Assembly (NCBI RefSeq): GCF_002157895.1
Contig: NZ_CP021377.1
Coordinates: forward strand, 1,550,001 to 1,614,000
DNA: 64,000 nucleotides
Direction of reading: 5' to 3'
Source: Oceanisphaera profunda
GTDB taxonomy: Bacteria > Pseudomonadota > Gammaproteobacteria > Enterobacterales > Aeromonadaceae
Part shown: piece by piece, positions 44,393-57,320 of the stretch
Layout of the letters: each line of letters opens with the position of its first letter
Numbering within the stretch: position 1 is the first letter of the stretch
The notes under the pieces: model-generated
What the model saw: only the letters and a program-made list of their open reading frames with translations
The model's database searches: none
What the model was told of the DNA's origin: nothing
Program-made: the position numbers and the translations under genes

Positions 44393-45973
44393 ATGAAAGC
44401 TTCTCTTGCCCTTATCTCTCTTAGTTTAGTACTGCTGCTAAGTACTGCACTCACTGGCTGTAGTCTGCAAGCGCAGGGATACAGCCCTGCCACCTTTGCG
44501 CTCAGCAACACACAAAATACGCGCCTTGGCCAAGGGGTTGCCAAAGAAGCATTGCGCCATGAGGCTCCCTCTGGATTTCACTTACTGGGTAATGGCTTGG
44601 ATGCCTTCGTCACACGTTTGCTGTTAATAGAAGCGGCGGAGCAGACTTTGGATGTGCAATATTACTTGTATCACGACGATGCTACCGCCAAGTTATTTAC
44701 CCACTATTTGTTGCGCGCAGCGGATCGCGGCGTAAGAGTGCGCATGCTCTTGGATGATTTTGGTCACGATGGCCAAGAAAAACTGTTCAGCGCGCTGATC
44801 CAGCATCCTAATATTTCCATTCGACTATTTAACCCCTTCTCCAACCGCGCCATGCCTTATATCGACTTTATATTCCGCTTCTCGCGGGTCAATCGGCGCA
44901 TGCACAATAAGTCGTTTATTGCCGATAATCAGGCGGCTGTGATTGGCGGCCGTAATATCGGTAACACCTATTTTGCCGCCGACGAATACGTTAATTTTGC
45001 GGATCTGGACGTATTGGGCGTGGGCAAGTTTGCTCAGGAAGTTTCAGGGGCTTTCGATCAGTATTGGAATCATAAGTTATCAATTCCGATCCAGCAGTTG
45101 GAACGCACCGCCCACCCGTTAGCCTTACCAGCAATACGCAAACAATTAGCAGACACCAGCAAAAATCAGCGCAGCCTCGCTTATCTAGCGCGCTTAGAGT
45201 CTTTGCAATTGGTAGAAGAGCTAAAGCACGGCGAGCTTAAGTTGCACTGGGCAGAGTACAGCCTTATTTTTGATGATCCCGACAAAATTCTGAATTCAAC
45301 CAAAGATGATACCGGCCATATGGCACCGGCCCTTATCGCCTTGCTGGACAAGGCACATAGCGAAGCCTTAATCGTGTCTCCCTACTTTATTCCTGAAGAT
45401 GAAGGGGTGAAAAATTTTGCCAACTGGGTGAAGTCTGGCGCTAAAATAACCATTCTCACCAACTCACTGGCCGCCAATGACGTGCCTTTAGTGCACTCCG
45501 GCTACGCCAGTTATCGCAAGTCGTTGATCGAAGCGGGAGTGGAATTATGGGAGCTGCAACCCACGGCTAAAATAAAGATAAAGGGTCAGCGGGATCGCAG
45601 CCTGTCCGGTTCATCTAAAGCCAGCCTGCACGCCAAAACCATGATTTTTGACCGAGATACGCTGTTCGTGGGCTCCATGAATATGGATCCGCGTTCCATT
45701 AACTTGAATACCGAAATTGGTGTGTTGATTTATAGCGAAAAGCTGGCGGATTTCGCTAGTGAGGCGTTCTTAGAAGAGTTACCCGCTCATGCATGGCGCT
45801 TGGATTTGACGACCGCCGAGCGTTGGTGGGGCCAATCAGAGCAGCTAATTTGGTTGGATGAGTCGACCACGCCTGCCACTATTATCAGTCGCGATAGCGA
45901 GCCCGAAGCCGGCCGCTGGATACGCTTAAAAGCGTGGTTCTTTGGCTATCTGCCGTTGGACTCAATGCTTTAG
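44393..45973 (+). CDS. Phospholipase D family lipoprotein, paralog 2
   Basis: 526 residues with lipobox LTGC (Cys23), then two HKD motifs: HNKSFIADNQAAVIGGRN and HAKTMIFDRDTLFVGSMN with NMDPRS. It is closely similar to the 41672 protein along its whole length (for example RLLLIEAAEQTLDVQYYLYH against RLSLMEAADQTLDVQYYLFH). The pair arose by duplication. The lipid anchor suggests a periplasmic role in phospholipid turnover or cardiolipin synthesis. Confidence 0.86.
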   Translation: MKASLALISLSLVLLLSTALTGCSLQAQGYSPATFALSNTQNTRLGQGVAKEALRHEAPSGFHLLGNGLDAFVTRLLLIEAAEQTLDVQYYLYHDDATAKLFTHYLLRAADRGVRVRMLLDDFGHDGQEKLFSALIQHPNISIRLFNPFSNRAMPYIDFIFRFSRVNRRMHNKSFIADNQAAVIGGRNIGNTYFAADEYVNFADLDVLGVGKFAQEVSGAFDQYWNHKLSIPIQQLERTAHPLALPAIRKQLADTSKNQRSLAYLARLESLQLVEELKHGELKLHWAEYSLIFDDPDKILNSTKDDTGHMAPALIALLDKAHSEALIVSPYFIPEDEGVKNFANWVKSGAKITILTNSLAANDVPLVHSGYASYRKSLIEAGVELWELQPTAKIKIKGQRDRSLSGSSKASLHAKTMIFDRDTLFVGSMNMDPRSINLNTEIGVLIYSEKLADFASEAFLEELPAHAWRLDLTTAERWWGQSEQLIWLDESTTPATIISRDSEPEAGRWIRLKAWFFGYLPLDSML

Positions 45974-46091
45974 CGCCGGTGAAGAGTGAGGGATAAAGCG
46001 GGAGGAGTGAAGTGAAAAAGAGGGGGTAAGGCGCAAAAAAAGCCCGAGCTCAACTACATCCCACGCTTTACGCCTCACCCCTTACAAGAAT

Positions 46092-46493
46092 TTAACTAAA
46101 CCGGCGTGACTTACGATTCACTTCGTCGATTTGGCTGTTCAAGGTACAAAAGTCATAGAGAAAACCGACCAAGAATAGGCCGCCGGTGAAAAACCAAATA
46201 ATAGCCGTCACCCACTTGCCCATATACAGACGATGCGCTCCAAAGATGCCGAGAAAAGTCATCAGCACCCACGTAATATTATAATCGGTGGGCCCTTTGG
46301 CGTAGCGATCATCCGCATCTCTGTCCATGCTCGGGATCAGGAATAAATCCACAATCCAGCCGATAAAAAACAGACCCAGCGTAAAAAAGTACAGCACGCC
46401 ACTAATGGGGCGACCATAATAAAAACGGTGAGCACCCATAAAGCCAAAAATCCACAGGACGTAGCCGATCACCTTGCTGTGTGTATTATTCAT
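46092..46493 (-). CDS. TM2 domain protein
   Basis: 133 residues: two TM2 domain-like pairs of helices (about 8-45 with GFMGAHRFYYGRPISGVLYF, and 73-110 with GIFGAHRLYMGKWVTAIIWF). The G-x-HR-[FL]-Y motif is the family hallmark. The function in bacteria is unknown. It is a single gene between PLD paralog 2 and the thiamine operon terminator. Confidence 0.85.
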   Translation of the reverse strand: MNNTHSKVIGYVLWIFGFMGAHRFYYGRPISGVLYFFTLGLFFIGWIVDLFLIPSMDRDADDRYAKGPTDYNITWVLMTFLGIFGAHRLYMGKWVTAIIWFFTGGLFLVGFLYDFCTLNSQIDEVNRKSRRFS

Positions 46494-46675
46494 AGTGGTC
46501 TAATTCCCTGAGTTTTTTGTGGTTCGCTAATCACTAGCTTAAGCGCTTATCTTAACGGCTGCCAAGGCACGACACCATATTTACCATAGACACAGCCACA
46601 TCCTACGTCTAAACCTGACTGAGCCAAGTATAAAATGGTGACACCAGTAGCTAGCGTCAGCGTTATCGTGGGCAC

Positions 46676-46706
46676 AAAAAAAACCTGCCGCAGCAGGTTT
46701 TTTTTA
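46676..46706 (-). terminator. Terminator of the thi operon
   Basis: Stem AAAAAACCTGC / GCAGGTTTTTT with a 4-nt loop and T runs on both strands, about 65 bp past thiG. Confidence 0.88.
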
Positions 46707-46768
46707 ATCTTCACCCTAAGGTCAGTACTAACAGACTTTAGTCTTAATAATGCTGTCGCTGAAAAATC

Positions 46769-47536
46769 TTATTTTTGAGCAAAGTCAGTCAATGGGCTGG
46801 TGGCCTGTGCGTATTGGCTCTTGCTCGCCAAACCGGCCAAGTAAGCGTGGCGACCAGACTCTACCGCCAGTTTAAAGGCTAGTGCCATGGTAATCGGATC
46901 GCGCGCCCTAGCAATGGCGGTATTCACCAACACGGCATCGGCACCCAACTCCATGGCATAAGCCGCATGGCTTGGCGCACCGATTCCCGCATCTATAATG
47001 ACTGGAACGTTAGATTGTTCAATTATGATTTGCAGAAAATCGTGAGTCACTAAGCCTTTATTGGTGCCAATCGGCGCAGCTAATGGCATAACGGCGGCAC
47101 AACCCACTTCTTCTAAGCGCTTACACAATAAAGGATCGGCACTGCAATAAGGCAATACAATAAAGCCTTCTTTGACCAAGATTTCGGCCGCTTTAAGCGT
47201 TTCAATCGGGTCAGGCAGCAAATACTTTGGGTCTGGGTGTACTTCTAATTTCAACCAATTAGTGCCCAGCGCTTCACGAGCCAGACGCGCCGCAAATAGC
47301 GCCTCTTCTACCGTGTGCGCACCGGCAGTGTTCGGCAGCAAATGTACACCCAGCTCTAATAACGGCGGTAATATATCGTCGCTGTGATTAACCAAGTCAA
47401 CGCGATTCATTGCCATGGTGACCATCTCTGAGCCCCCCGCAAAAAACGTATCTTTCATTTGTTGAGGGTTAGCAAATTTACCGGTTCCGGTAAAAAGACG
47501 AGAATTAAAGGTTTTATTGGCAATGACAAGACTCAT
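46769..47536 (-). CDS. thiG: Thiazole synthase ThiG
   Basis: 255 residues, full length. Motifs [91 protein letters not shown]. The Schiff-base Lys is in the LKLEV strand. It joins deoxyxylulose phosphate, dehydroglycine and ThiS-thiocarboxylate into the thiazole. It is the last gene of the operon; no thiH or thiO follows. Confidence 0.95.
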   Translation of the reverse strand: MSLVIANKTFNSRLFTGTGKFANPQQMKDTFFAGGSEMVTMAMNRVDLVNHSDDILPPLLELGVHLLPNTAGAHTVEEALFAARLAREALGTNWLKLEVHPDPKYLLPDPIETLKAAEILVKEGFIVLPYCSADPLLCKRLEEVGCAAVMPLAAPIGTNKGLVTHDFLQIIIEQSNVPVIIDAGIGAPSHAAYAMELGADAVLVNTAIARARDPITMALAFKLAVESGRHAYLAGLASKSQYAQATSPLTDFAQK

Positions 47537-47537
47537 G

Positions 47538-47738
47538 TTAGCCTCCGGCTATGGCGTGAAATAAAGTAATTTTATCGTTTTCATTGATGATTTGTTCGGA
47601 CCACTGGCCGCGCGCCACCACTGCTTGGTTAAGCGCCACCGCTACACCGGGCTTGTGTTGATCAAGCTCCAGTAATAACTCGGCAAGGGTAATGCCCTCG
47701 GTCAGCATCATGCTTTTATCATTCAGTGTTATTTGCAT
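47538..47738 (-). CDS. thiS: Sulfur carrier ThiS
   Basis: 66 residues, ubiquitin-like fold, ending in the essential Gly-Gly (HAIAGG). ThiF adenylates this end and it then carries sulfur to ThiG. The start overlaps the thiF stop (TAATG) and its stop is 1 nt from the thiG start, so the three are translationally coupled. Confidence 0.95.
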   Translation of the reverse strand: MQITLNDKSMMLTEGITLAELLLELDQHKPGVAVALNQAVVARGQWSEQIINENDKITLFHAIAGG

Positions 47739-48493
47739 TATTTCTCTCCCTTAAGCCCACATACCGGACACGCGGGATCCTTCGGCACCCGCAAGCCGTG
47801 CCAACTATGATTTTTGGCATCAAACAGTTTCAACTCGCCCCAAGGTACTTGGCCTGTACCGGTAAAAAACTTAATGGCTTCCAGCGCCTGTAACATACCG
47901 ATAGTGCCCACTACTGGACCAATTACCCCAGAGTTGCTGCAGTTCAGTTGTTCGCCAATATCGGTGCCATAAAGGCAGCGATAACAGCCATGGTCGCGCT
48001 TAGGATCCAGCGCCAGCAATTGGCCTTCAAAGCGAATCGCCGCCCCCACTAGCAAGGGCTTACCCACCTGATAGCAAGCAGCATTCAGCTGCTGGCGGAT
48101 CAAAATATTGTCGGTGCAATCCAACACCAAGTCGACTTCAGACACAAAGCCCGGCAGGCTTTGCTCATCCATCTTTTGATGGATGGCGATCACTTCCACT
48201 TCTGGATTGAGCTTTTGTAACTTAAGCCGCGCGGTTTCAGCCTTACTTTGCTTCAGGCTGTCCATGTCATACAGCGTTTGGCGCTGTAGGTTGCTGACGT
48301 CGATGTGATCAAAGTCAGCCAACCACAAGGTGCCCACGCCCGCAGCGGCCAAATATTGCACCGCCGGCGAGCCTAAACCGCCTAGCCCAACTACTAATAT
48401 GGAGGCCTGCTTCAGCTGCAGCTGACCTTGTTCGCCCACTTCTTCTAGCAACAAGTGCCGACTATAACGCATAAATTCGTCGTCGCTAAGCAT
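47738..48493 (-). CDS. thiF: ThiS adenylyltransferase ThiF
   Basis: About 251 residues, E1-like: nucleotide loop VVGLGGLGSPAVQYLAAAGVG, metal site and two CxxC zinc pairs (CYRC and CPVC near the C terminus), plus DCTDN. It adenylates the ThiS tail. The second in-frame ATG (48493, MLSDDEF) is preferred because GGAG is 7 nt upstream. The first six codons are duplicated in a 29-codon ORF just upstream. Confidence 0.94.
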   Translation of the reverse strand: MLSDDEFMRYSRHLLLEEVGEQGQLQLKQASILVVGLGGLGSPAVQYLAAAGVGTLWLADFDHIDVSNLQRQTLYDMDSLKQSKAETARLKLQKLNPEVEVIAIHQKMDEQSLPGFVSEVDLVLDCTDNILIRQQLNAACYQVGKPLLVGAAIRFEGQLLALDPKRDHGCYRCLYGTDIGEQLNCSNSGVIGPVVGTIGMLQALEAIKFFTGTGQVPWGELKLFDAKNHSWHGLRVPKDPACPVCGLKGEK

Positions 48494-48575
48494 AGTCATG
48501 CTCCACCAAGGTCAGCAAAGTACAGGTCGCAGTTTGCGGGCTATAAACGTCCGTTAATTCGTCGTCGCTGAGCAT
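48486..48575 (-). CDS. 29-codon ORF duplicating the thiF start
   Basis: ATG at 48575 lies 1 nt after the thiDE stop and 5 nt after GGAGGG, a better site than thiF's own. It reads MLSDDELTDVYSPQTATC then TLLTLVEHDYA and stops inside the thiF start codon region. Its first six residues equal those of thiF, and the DNA matches at about 19 of 21 positions, so it is a tandem copy of the thiF start. Whether the peptide matters or only couples translation is unknown. Confidence 0.5.
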   Translation of the reverse strand: MLSDDELTDVYSPQTATCTLLTLVEHDYA

Positions 48576-48576
48576 A

Positions 48577-52114
<3,538 letters not shown>

Positions 52115-52166
52115 TCAGGAGTGTTGATGAAGAACTTAGCAGAGGAGGTAAAACGCCAAATTCTCA

Positions 52167-52254
52167 CTTGCTTCCCTTACGCAGGTATTAGCCTGATCAG
52201 GTTCAACGGATCCCACTTACTGTGGTCTCAGCCCATATAGAGCACTCCGACAAG
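52167..52254 (-). promoter_or_regulatory. TPP riboswitch (THI element)
   Basis: On the minus strand it runs CTTGTCGGAGTGC, GGGCTGAGA, GGGATCCGTTGAACCTGATC, AGGCTAATACCTGCG and GGGAAGCAAG. All conserved THI-box blocks are present, and the outer CTTG/CAAG closes P1. It lies in the leader of thiC and would turn off thi expression when thiamine pyrophosphate is plentiful, probably by masking the thiC start, since no terminator hairpin is evident below it. Confidence 0.95.
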
Positions 52255-52327
52255 ATAGTGGTCAGTAAAGCAGATCTCGATTACAAAAGCAAAGCTGCGA
52301 GAAGGTGAACTCAGTACGTCCTTACAC

Positions 52328-52397
52328 TGTAGGGTCGAATTCATTCGACCGATCTTAAGTACGCGGTGATTTCTGGTCGAATAAATTCGACCCTACA
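52328..52397. repeat. GTCGAATTNATTCGAC hairpin element
   Basis: 70 bp with 23-bp terminal inverted repeats (one mismatch). Left TGTAGGGTCGAATTCATTCG, right CGAATAAATTCGACCCTACA. Each arm is itself a palindrome, so the element can fold as a cruciform with two small hairpins. It sits between the riboswitch promoter region and menA. Its outer TGTAGG/CTACA ends match the repeats at 29.3 and 56.8 kb. Confidence 0.7.
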
Positions 52398-52413
52398 AAG
52401 AATGGTGTTCCAT

Positions 52414-53322
52414 TTAGATACTTGCCCCTCCAAAAGCCAACCCCAGCGCTAACAGGCTGCAAAACAGCAAGGTTCCTTGAGCAGTGAGCGCTAATGCCTG
52501 ATTTAAAACACTGCCTTGTTGAGTGAGTACCAGCCGCAAAGCTTTGCACAATGGCCATAGCGCCAACAAGCTTAAAAAGCCCACTCCGGTCATGATTTGC
52601 GCGCCGGTTAATAACGCTCCGCTCAAAATAAGCAGCTGATAAACTCGTGCCTGCACTAGGCCTAGCCGTAATGCCAAGGTACGTTTCCCCGCGATTAAGT
52701 CTGAGTCTAGGTCGCGGATATTATTAATATTCAGCACCGCCACCGACAATAAGCCTGAAGTTAGCGCCGCCCATATTGGCGTTGTCGTAAGCTCGACGGT
52801 ACGGGTGAGCGGCTGCATTAAATAATACGTCCCCAGCACGGCGACCGGACCAAAAAAGATGAACACGGCGATGTCGCCCAAGCCTAAATAACCATAAGGT
52901 CGGCGGCCCAAGGTATAACCCAAGGCGGCGAGTAACGCTAAAACGCCCAACACCATAAAGCCCAGCCAAGCCGCCAAATCAGTACCCAACGCACTCCACA
53001 GCAACAGCAACCCCGACCCCATCGCCAATAACGCCGCTTTAATGATCGCAAGCCGTAATTGTCGGGCCGAGATGCTCCCCGATGCCAATGCACGCACGGG
53101 TCCTGAACGATTATCGGAGTCGGTGCCACGCACACCGTCACCATAGTCATTAGCTAAATTCGACACCACTTGTAGCAACAAGGCAGTGATCAGCGAAAGC
53201 CACAATACCACACCATTAAAATGCCCCGCCCCCGCCGCGCTACCGGCACCGAGCAATATGGCGGCTAACGCTAGCGGTAAAGTTTTAAGTCTGATGGCTA
53301 ATAGCCAAGCGGAGAAAGGCAT
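52414..53322 (-). CDS. menA: 1,4-dihydroxy-2-naphthoate polyprenyltransferase MenA
   Basis: 302 residues, UbiA family, about nine membrane helices. First Asp-rich motif NLANDYGDGVRGTDSDNR and second LNINNIRDLDSDLIAGKRTLA. It prenylates DHNA in the inner membrane to give demethylmenaquinone. The ATG at 53322 is used. It is divergent from menC, so two menaquinone genes share the intergenic region. Confidence 0.94.
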   Translation of the reverse strand: MPFSAWLLAIRLKTLPLALAAILLGAGSAAGAGHFNGVVLWLSLITALLLQVVSNLANDYGDGVRGTDSDNRSGPVRALASGSISARQLRLAIIKAALLAMGSGLLLLWSALGTDLAAWLGFMVLGVLALLAALGYTLGRRPYGYLGLGDIAVFIFFGPVAVLGTYYLMQPLTRTVELTTTPIWAALTSGLLSVAVLNINNIRDLDSDLIAGKRTLALRLGLVQARVYQLLILSGALLTGAQIMTGVGFLSLLALWPLCKALRLVLTQQGSVLNQALALTAQGTLLFCSLLALGLAFGGASI

Positions 53323-53512
53323 CACGTTACTTAATCAACAATATGGAGTGTCATGATAGGTAAATAGCTATCGGCTTACTGTGACCCGTATCCAGATGCT
53401 TAAGCCGCAGGCTGGCCAGCCTGCTGATCACATGTTACTTTCATGTGAAAGTAAATACGCACTGCTAAGCATTAAGCTAATAACAACGCCAACACTAAGA
53501 AGCTGAGAACCT

Positions 53513-54469
53513 ATGCACATTAACCTCTATCGCTATCGATTGCCGTTGACCATGCCGCTCACCATTAATGGCGCCACCATCGCCCAGCGTGAGGGTTTTT
53601 ATGTGGAAATTGCGGGCCATTGGGGCGAAATTTCACCTCTGCCTAATCACTTATCTAATGGACAAGCCGACAGCGATGTAAGCTTAGAGCAAGACTTGCA
53701 GGCGGCCGTTGATCGTTTGCGCCACGGGTTGGCTCATGAGGCCAGATTGCCGGCGGTACAGTTTGGCCTAGATTGCGCACTGGCTAAGGTCAGCTCGGCA
53801 CCTTTAACTGTTGAGCAGGCACCCATCTCTGTGCCGCTATTAGAAGGCCCCAGAGATCCGCTGGTGCGCGCTTGGCGTTGCCGACGAGTCCACCCTAAGC
53901 GTGCTTGGCTTACCCTTACCGGCGATGTGCAATACGACGCCGGTTTAGTACGCGAGCTTTGCCTGTTAGCGCCCACGGTACGCTTAGTGCTGGACGCCGC
54001 AGGACGCTTAGATAAAGAACAAATCGCAGGGTTATGGCAGCGCATAGATGGTAGCCGTATCGACTGGCTACTGGATCCTGCCGCCGACTTACCAACCGCG
54101 AAAGCCTTAGCCGAACAATACTCAATGCCAGTGGCGCTCGACCTCGCCCGCTACTCCGATTTTACCTCAGCAACGGCTCCCAACTTAGCCAATGCAGAGC
54201 TCGCGTTCGCTCAGGCGATGATCATTAGGCCCGCGCAGTTGGGCGGACTTGCCCACAATCAGCAGCTGGCCGCGCAAGCTCGCGACTTAGGTTTAGAAGT
54301 TATGCTGGGCGACAGCTTACAAAGTGGCCTAGGTCAGCATCAATTAGCCCATTTATCTCATCACTGGCTGCCGGGTGCGGCGCTGGCATTAGGTCGCTGC
54401 CGCTACCTGCTGGACTCTGGTATTAATAAACAAGGACAGCCTGCTATCGCTGGACTCACGCCGCTCTAA
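53513..54469 (+). CDS. menC: o-Succinylbenzoate synthase MenC
   Basis: 318 residues, enolase-superfamily (MLE subgroup). The catalytic lysine region reads KRAWLTLTGD, where the usual KxKxG is degenerate. The metal-binding acids are in RLVLDAAGRLD, LLDPAADL and LARYSD, and the late Lys/Met-Leu-Gly-Asp is MLGDSLQSGLG. It dehydrates SHCHC in menaquinone synthesis. It is as close to the short E. coli-type MenC as I can judge. The start follows a weak GAG. Confidence 0.85.
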   Translation: MHINLYRYRLPLTMPLTINGATIAQREGFYVEIAGHWGEISPLPNHLSNGQADSDVSLEQDLQAAVDRLRHGLAHEARLPAVQFGLDCALAKVSSAPLTVEQAPISVPLLEGPRDPLVRAWRCRRVHPKRAWLTLTGDVQYDAGLVRELCLLAPTVRLVLDAAGRLDKEQIAGLWQRIDGSRIDWLLDPAADLPTAKALAEQYSMPVALDLARYSDFTSATAPNLANAELAFAQAMIIRPAQLGGLAHNQQLAAQARDLGLEVMLGDSLQSGLGQHQLAHLSHHWLPGAALALGRCRYLLDSGINKQGQPAIAGLTPL

Positions 54470-54552
54470 CCCTGCCCTTACGCTTAAGCACTGCTTGGCA
54501 TATGAGGGGTAAATCCGTATAGTCAGCTGCATATTTCGACAGGTTTCTATAT

Positions 54553-56523
54553 ATGTTTCAAAATAACCCCCTATTAGCTCAGCTAAAGCAACAAATGCGC
54601 GATGACCTTGATGTTAAAGAAGGTATGGTTAAAGGTACCTCTAAAGGTTTTGGCTTTTTAGAAGTCAGCGAGAAAGAAAGCTACTTTATTCCACCACCAC
54701 ACATGAAAAAAGTCATGCATGGCGATCACATTACCGCCATCTTGCGTACCGAAAACGATCGGCAACTGGTTGAACCAGAGACCCTCATTGAAGCCGGTGT
54801 CACTACTTTTGTCGCCCGCGTTAAGTGGTTCCGCGATCGCTTAAATCTGGTGCCCGACCATCCGCTAATGAACGAAGCCATTAAAGCCCGTGCCGTTAAA
54901 GGCATTAACGAAAAAAGCTTAAAAGAAGGCGATTGGGTATTAGGCGAACTGACCTCACACCCGCTCAAAGGCAATGGCTTTTTCGCCAACGTTATCGAAG
55001 TGATCGCCGGCGTTGACGACCCGAACGCGCCGTGGTGGGTAGTATTGGCCCGCAACAAATTGACTAAATACGCACCAGAAGACAACAAAGATTGGCAGCA
55101 AGTGCCCGATACGCTGACTCGTCGCGATCTTACCGATGTGCCTTTCTTCACTATCGACGCCGAATCGACGTTGGATATGGATGATGCCTTGAGCATCACT
55201 AAGCTCGATAATGGCTGGGAACTACTGGTCGCCATCGCCGATCCTACCGCCTATGTGCCCCATAACAGCGTAATGGACAAAGTGGCCGCCGAACGCGCCT
55301 TTACCGCTTATATGCCTGGCCGCAACATTCCTATGCTGCCGCGTACCTTGTCTGATGAGCTGTGCTCATTACAAGAAGGCGTTGAACGCCCGGTGATCTG
55401 CGCACGTTTGTTTATCGACAATGACGGTAAAGTAGACGAAAAAGCCGAATTTTTCGCCGCCACTATGCGCTCTCATGCTCGCCTGAGCTACGACAACGTG
55501 TCTAATTGGATTGACGAAATTGGTGATTGGCAGCCGGCTAATGACATTATTGCCGAGCAAATACGCCAAATGAAGGCGTTCACGCTGACCCGTGCCGCTT
55601 GGCGCACCCAGCACGCCATCATCTTTAAAGATCGCCCAGATTTTCGCTTCGCACTCGATGCAGACAGCAACGTGACAGATATCTTGGTAGATTATCGTCG
55701 TATCGCCAACCAAATGGTTGAAGAGTCGATGATTGCCGCCAACTTGGCCTGTGGTAACTGGCTAAACGAGCGCATAGGTACAGGTATTTTTAACGTGCAC
55801 TTGGGTTTTGATAGCGAGAAAATGGAAGGCTTAGTGGAGCTGCTTGCCGCTCACGAGTCACCCTTTGCGCCAGAAACACTCAGCACGCTGGAAGGTTTCT
55901 GTGCCCTGCGTCGTTGGGTAGATGCGCGCGAAACCTCTTATCTGGACAGCCGCACTCGTCGTTACCAGTCGTTTGCCGCCATGAGCCCAGTACCAGGCCC
56001 GCACTTTGGTTTAGGCTTAACGGCTTACGCTACCTGGACCTCGCCGATTCGTAAATATGGCGACATCGTCAACCATCGCTTAATTAAGGCGATTTTGTCT
56101 GAACAAGCCCACGAGGCTTTCATCCCGAGCGAAGAGCTAGCAACGCATTTGTCGGATCAGCGTCGTATGCATCGCCGTGCCGAGCGCGATATCGCCGACT
56201 GGCTGTACGTGCGTTACTTAAAGCCAGCTGTGGCCGAAGGTAAAGTATTTGATGCAGACATCGTCGATGTAGGTCGTGGTGGTGTGAGATTACGCCTGCA
56301 AGAGAACGGTGCTGGGGTATTTATGCCTTCATCACTGATCTGTTCGAATCGCGATCGCTTAGAATGCAGCTGGGACGATGGCCGCGTCTACTTAGACAAG
56401 GCCACCTTGTACGAGCTAGGCCAAACGGTGCAGATCATCATCACCGAAGCCATCGAAGACACCCGCTCTTTGATAGCCAAGCCTGCTCAGCCTATTTCAC
56501 CGGTGGCGCCACAAGCGCAGTAA
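54553..56523 (+). CDS. rnb: Exoribonuclease II (RNase II)
   Basis: 656 residues: two N-terminal cold-shock domains (about 20-170), the RNB catalytic domain (about 190-530) with DAESTLDMDDALSI holding the metal-binding aspartates and ARLSYDNVSNW, TSPIRKYGDIVNHRL, and a C-terminal S1 domain (about 560-645). It degrades unstructured RNA 3' to 5'. It is a single gene with a terminator 20 bp downstream. Confidence 0.95.
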   Translation: MFQNNPLLAQLKQQMRDDLDVKEGMVKGTSKGFGFLEVSEKESYFIPPPHMKKVMHGDHITAILRTENDRQLVEPETLIEAGVTTFVARVKWFRDRLNLVPDHPLMNEAIKARAVKGINEKSLKEGDWVLGELTSHPLKGNGFFANVIEVIAGVDDPNAPWWVVLARNKLTKYAPEDNKDWQQVPDTLTRRDLTDVPFFTIDAESTLDMDDALSITKLDNGWELLVAIADPTAYVPHNSVMDKVAAERAFTAYMPGRNIPMLPRTLSDELCSLQEGVERPVICARLFIDNDGKVDEKAEFFAATMRSHARLSYDNVSNWIDEIGDWQPANDIIAEQIRQMKAFTLTRAAWRTQHAIIFKDRPDFRFALDADSNVTDILVDYRRIANQMVEESMIAANLACGNWLNERIGTGIFNVHLGFDSEKMEGLVELLAAHESPFAPETLSTLEGFCALRRWVDARETSYLDSRTRRYQSFAAMSPVPGPHFGLGLTAYATWTSPIRKYGDIVNHRLIKAILSEQAHEAFIPSEELATHLSDQRRMHRRAERDIADWLYVRYLKPAVAEGKVFDADIVDVGRGGVRLRLQENGAGVFMPSSLICSNRDRLECSWDDGRVYLDKATLYELGQTVQIIITEAIEDTRSLIAKPAQPISPVAPQAQ

Positions 56524-56549
56524 ATCGCTGATAGTTATAGCAAGATTGC

Positions 56550-56580
56550 CAAAAGGCCTGCATCCGCAGGCTTTTTTTTG
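56550..56580 (+). terminator. Terminator of rnb
   Basis: Stem GCCTGC / GCAGGC with a 4-nt loop, followed by TTTTTTTTG. Confidence 0.88.
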
Positions 56581-56585
56581 TCTGT

Positions 56586-57206
56586 GAGGGGTGAGACGTA
56601 AAGAGTGAAGCGGACGAGATAAGTTACAAACATTCAAACCTAGAGCTATCTTAGCCACGGAATACACGGAAAAACACGGACGAAAAGCAATAAAGCTGTA
56701 AATGATGAAGAGGAAAAGACTTAACGGTTCCTGATTACCCACAAAGATCAGCCATATATCAGTGAGTTCAGTATCAATGAATTCAATAAGTTACAGGGAC
56801 ATGCCGGTCTCATCTCTTGTAGGTGCCAATTTATTCGGCACGGTTTTGGTTTTATTCTTAAACCTCACAAACAGCCAGCGGAGCTGGCCAGCCGAAGTCC
56901 TCTTTATTAAAGAGACGGGCTGCTACAAGTGCTAGACCCTTGGTCTTGAAGCCAACGGGGCAGTGAGAAAAACAAACCGAAACAGGGTGCATTATGGCTG
57001 AGGATCATACGTAATCAGGTAACGGTTAACCTTCAGATACAGCACTCTTTCTGCAGTCTTAGCGTTCTCTTTACAAAATAATTTTTCGCTCTTATCTCAG
57101 TTTAATTTTTCCGTGGCTTCCGTGTATTCCGTGGCAAAAAATTCTTTAGTGTTTGTCTTTTAGCTGGGTGCTGGGTGCTTGGCGCCGGGCGCTGCGCTCC
57201 TCGTCC
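56586..57206. repeat. CACGGAA element, copy D, with flanking GTGAGG and GGTGCTTGG tracts
   Basis: The 797-base gap between rnb and cysP has no gene. The element runs about 56646-57142: left AGCCACGGAATACACGGAAA, then AACACGGACG; right TTTTTCCGTGGCTTCCGTGT, then ATTCCGTGGC, complementary over about 35 bp. It is twice the length of copies A and E because another repeat (56817-56928) sits inside. A GTGAGGGGTGAGACG tract precedes it (56586) and GGTGCTTGGCGCCGGGCGCT follows (57174). Confidence 0.75.
56817..56928. repeat. TGTAGG...CTACA hairpin repeat, copy 2, nested in element D
   Basis: Opens TTGTAGGTGCCAATTTATTC, an arm built like the 52.3-kb element with a different core, then GGCACGGTTTTGGTTTTATT shared with copy 1. 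It contains the hairpin CCAGCGGAGCTGG and closes GGGCTGCTACAA. Confidence 0.65.
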
Positions 57207-57320
57207 ATTATACTCGCCCCTGCTTATGTATAACCAAAAGGAATATGAAACAGCTTATCAATCACTTCTGGATCTATTAGTATGGGTGCATATCAATCTT
57301 TCATGTTTCTGGAGTGTGTC

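Noticed and set aside
57200-57320. CysB activator site upstream of cysP
   Set aside because: The region is AT-rich as expected but CysB sites are too degenerate to call by eye.
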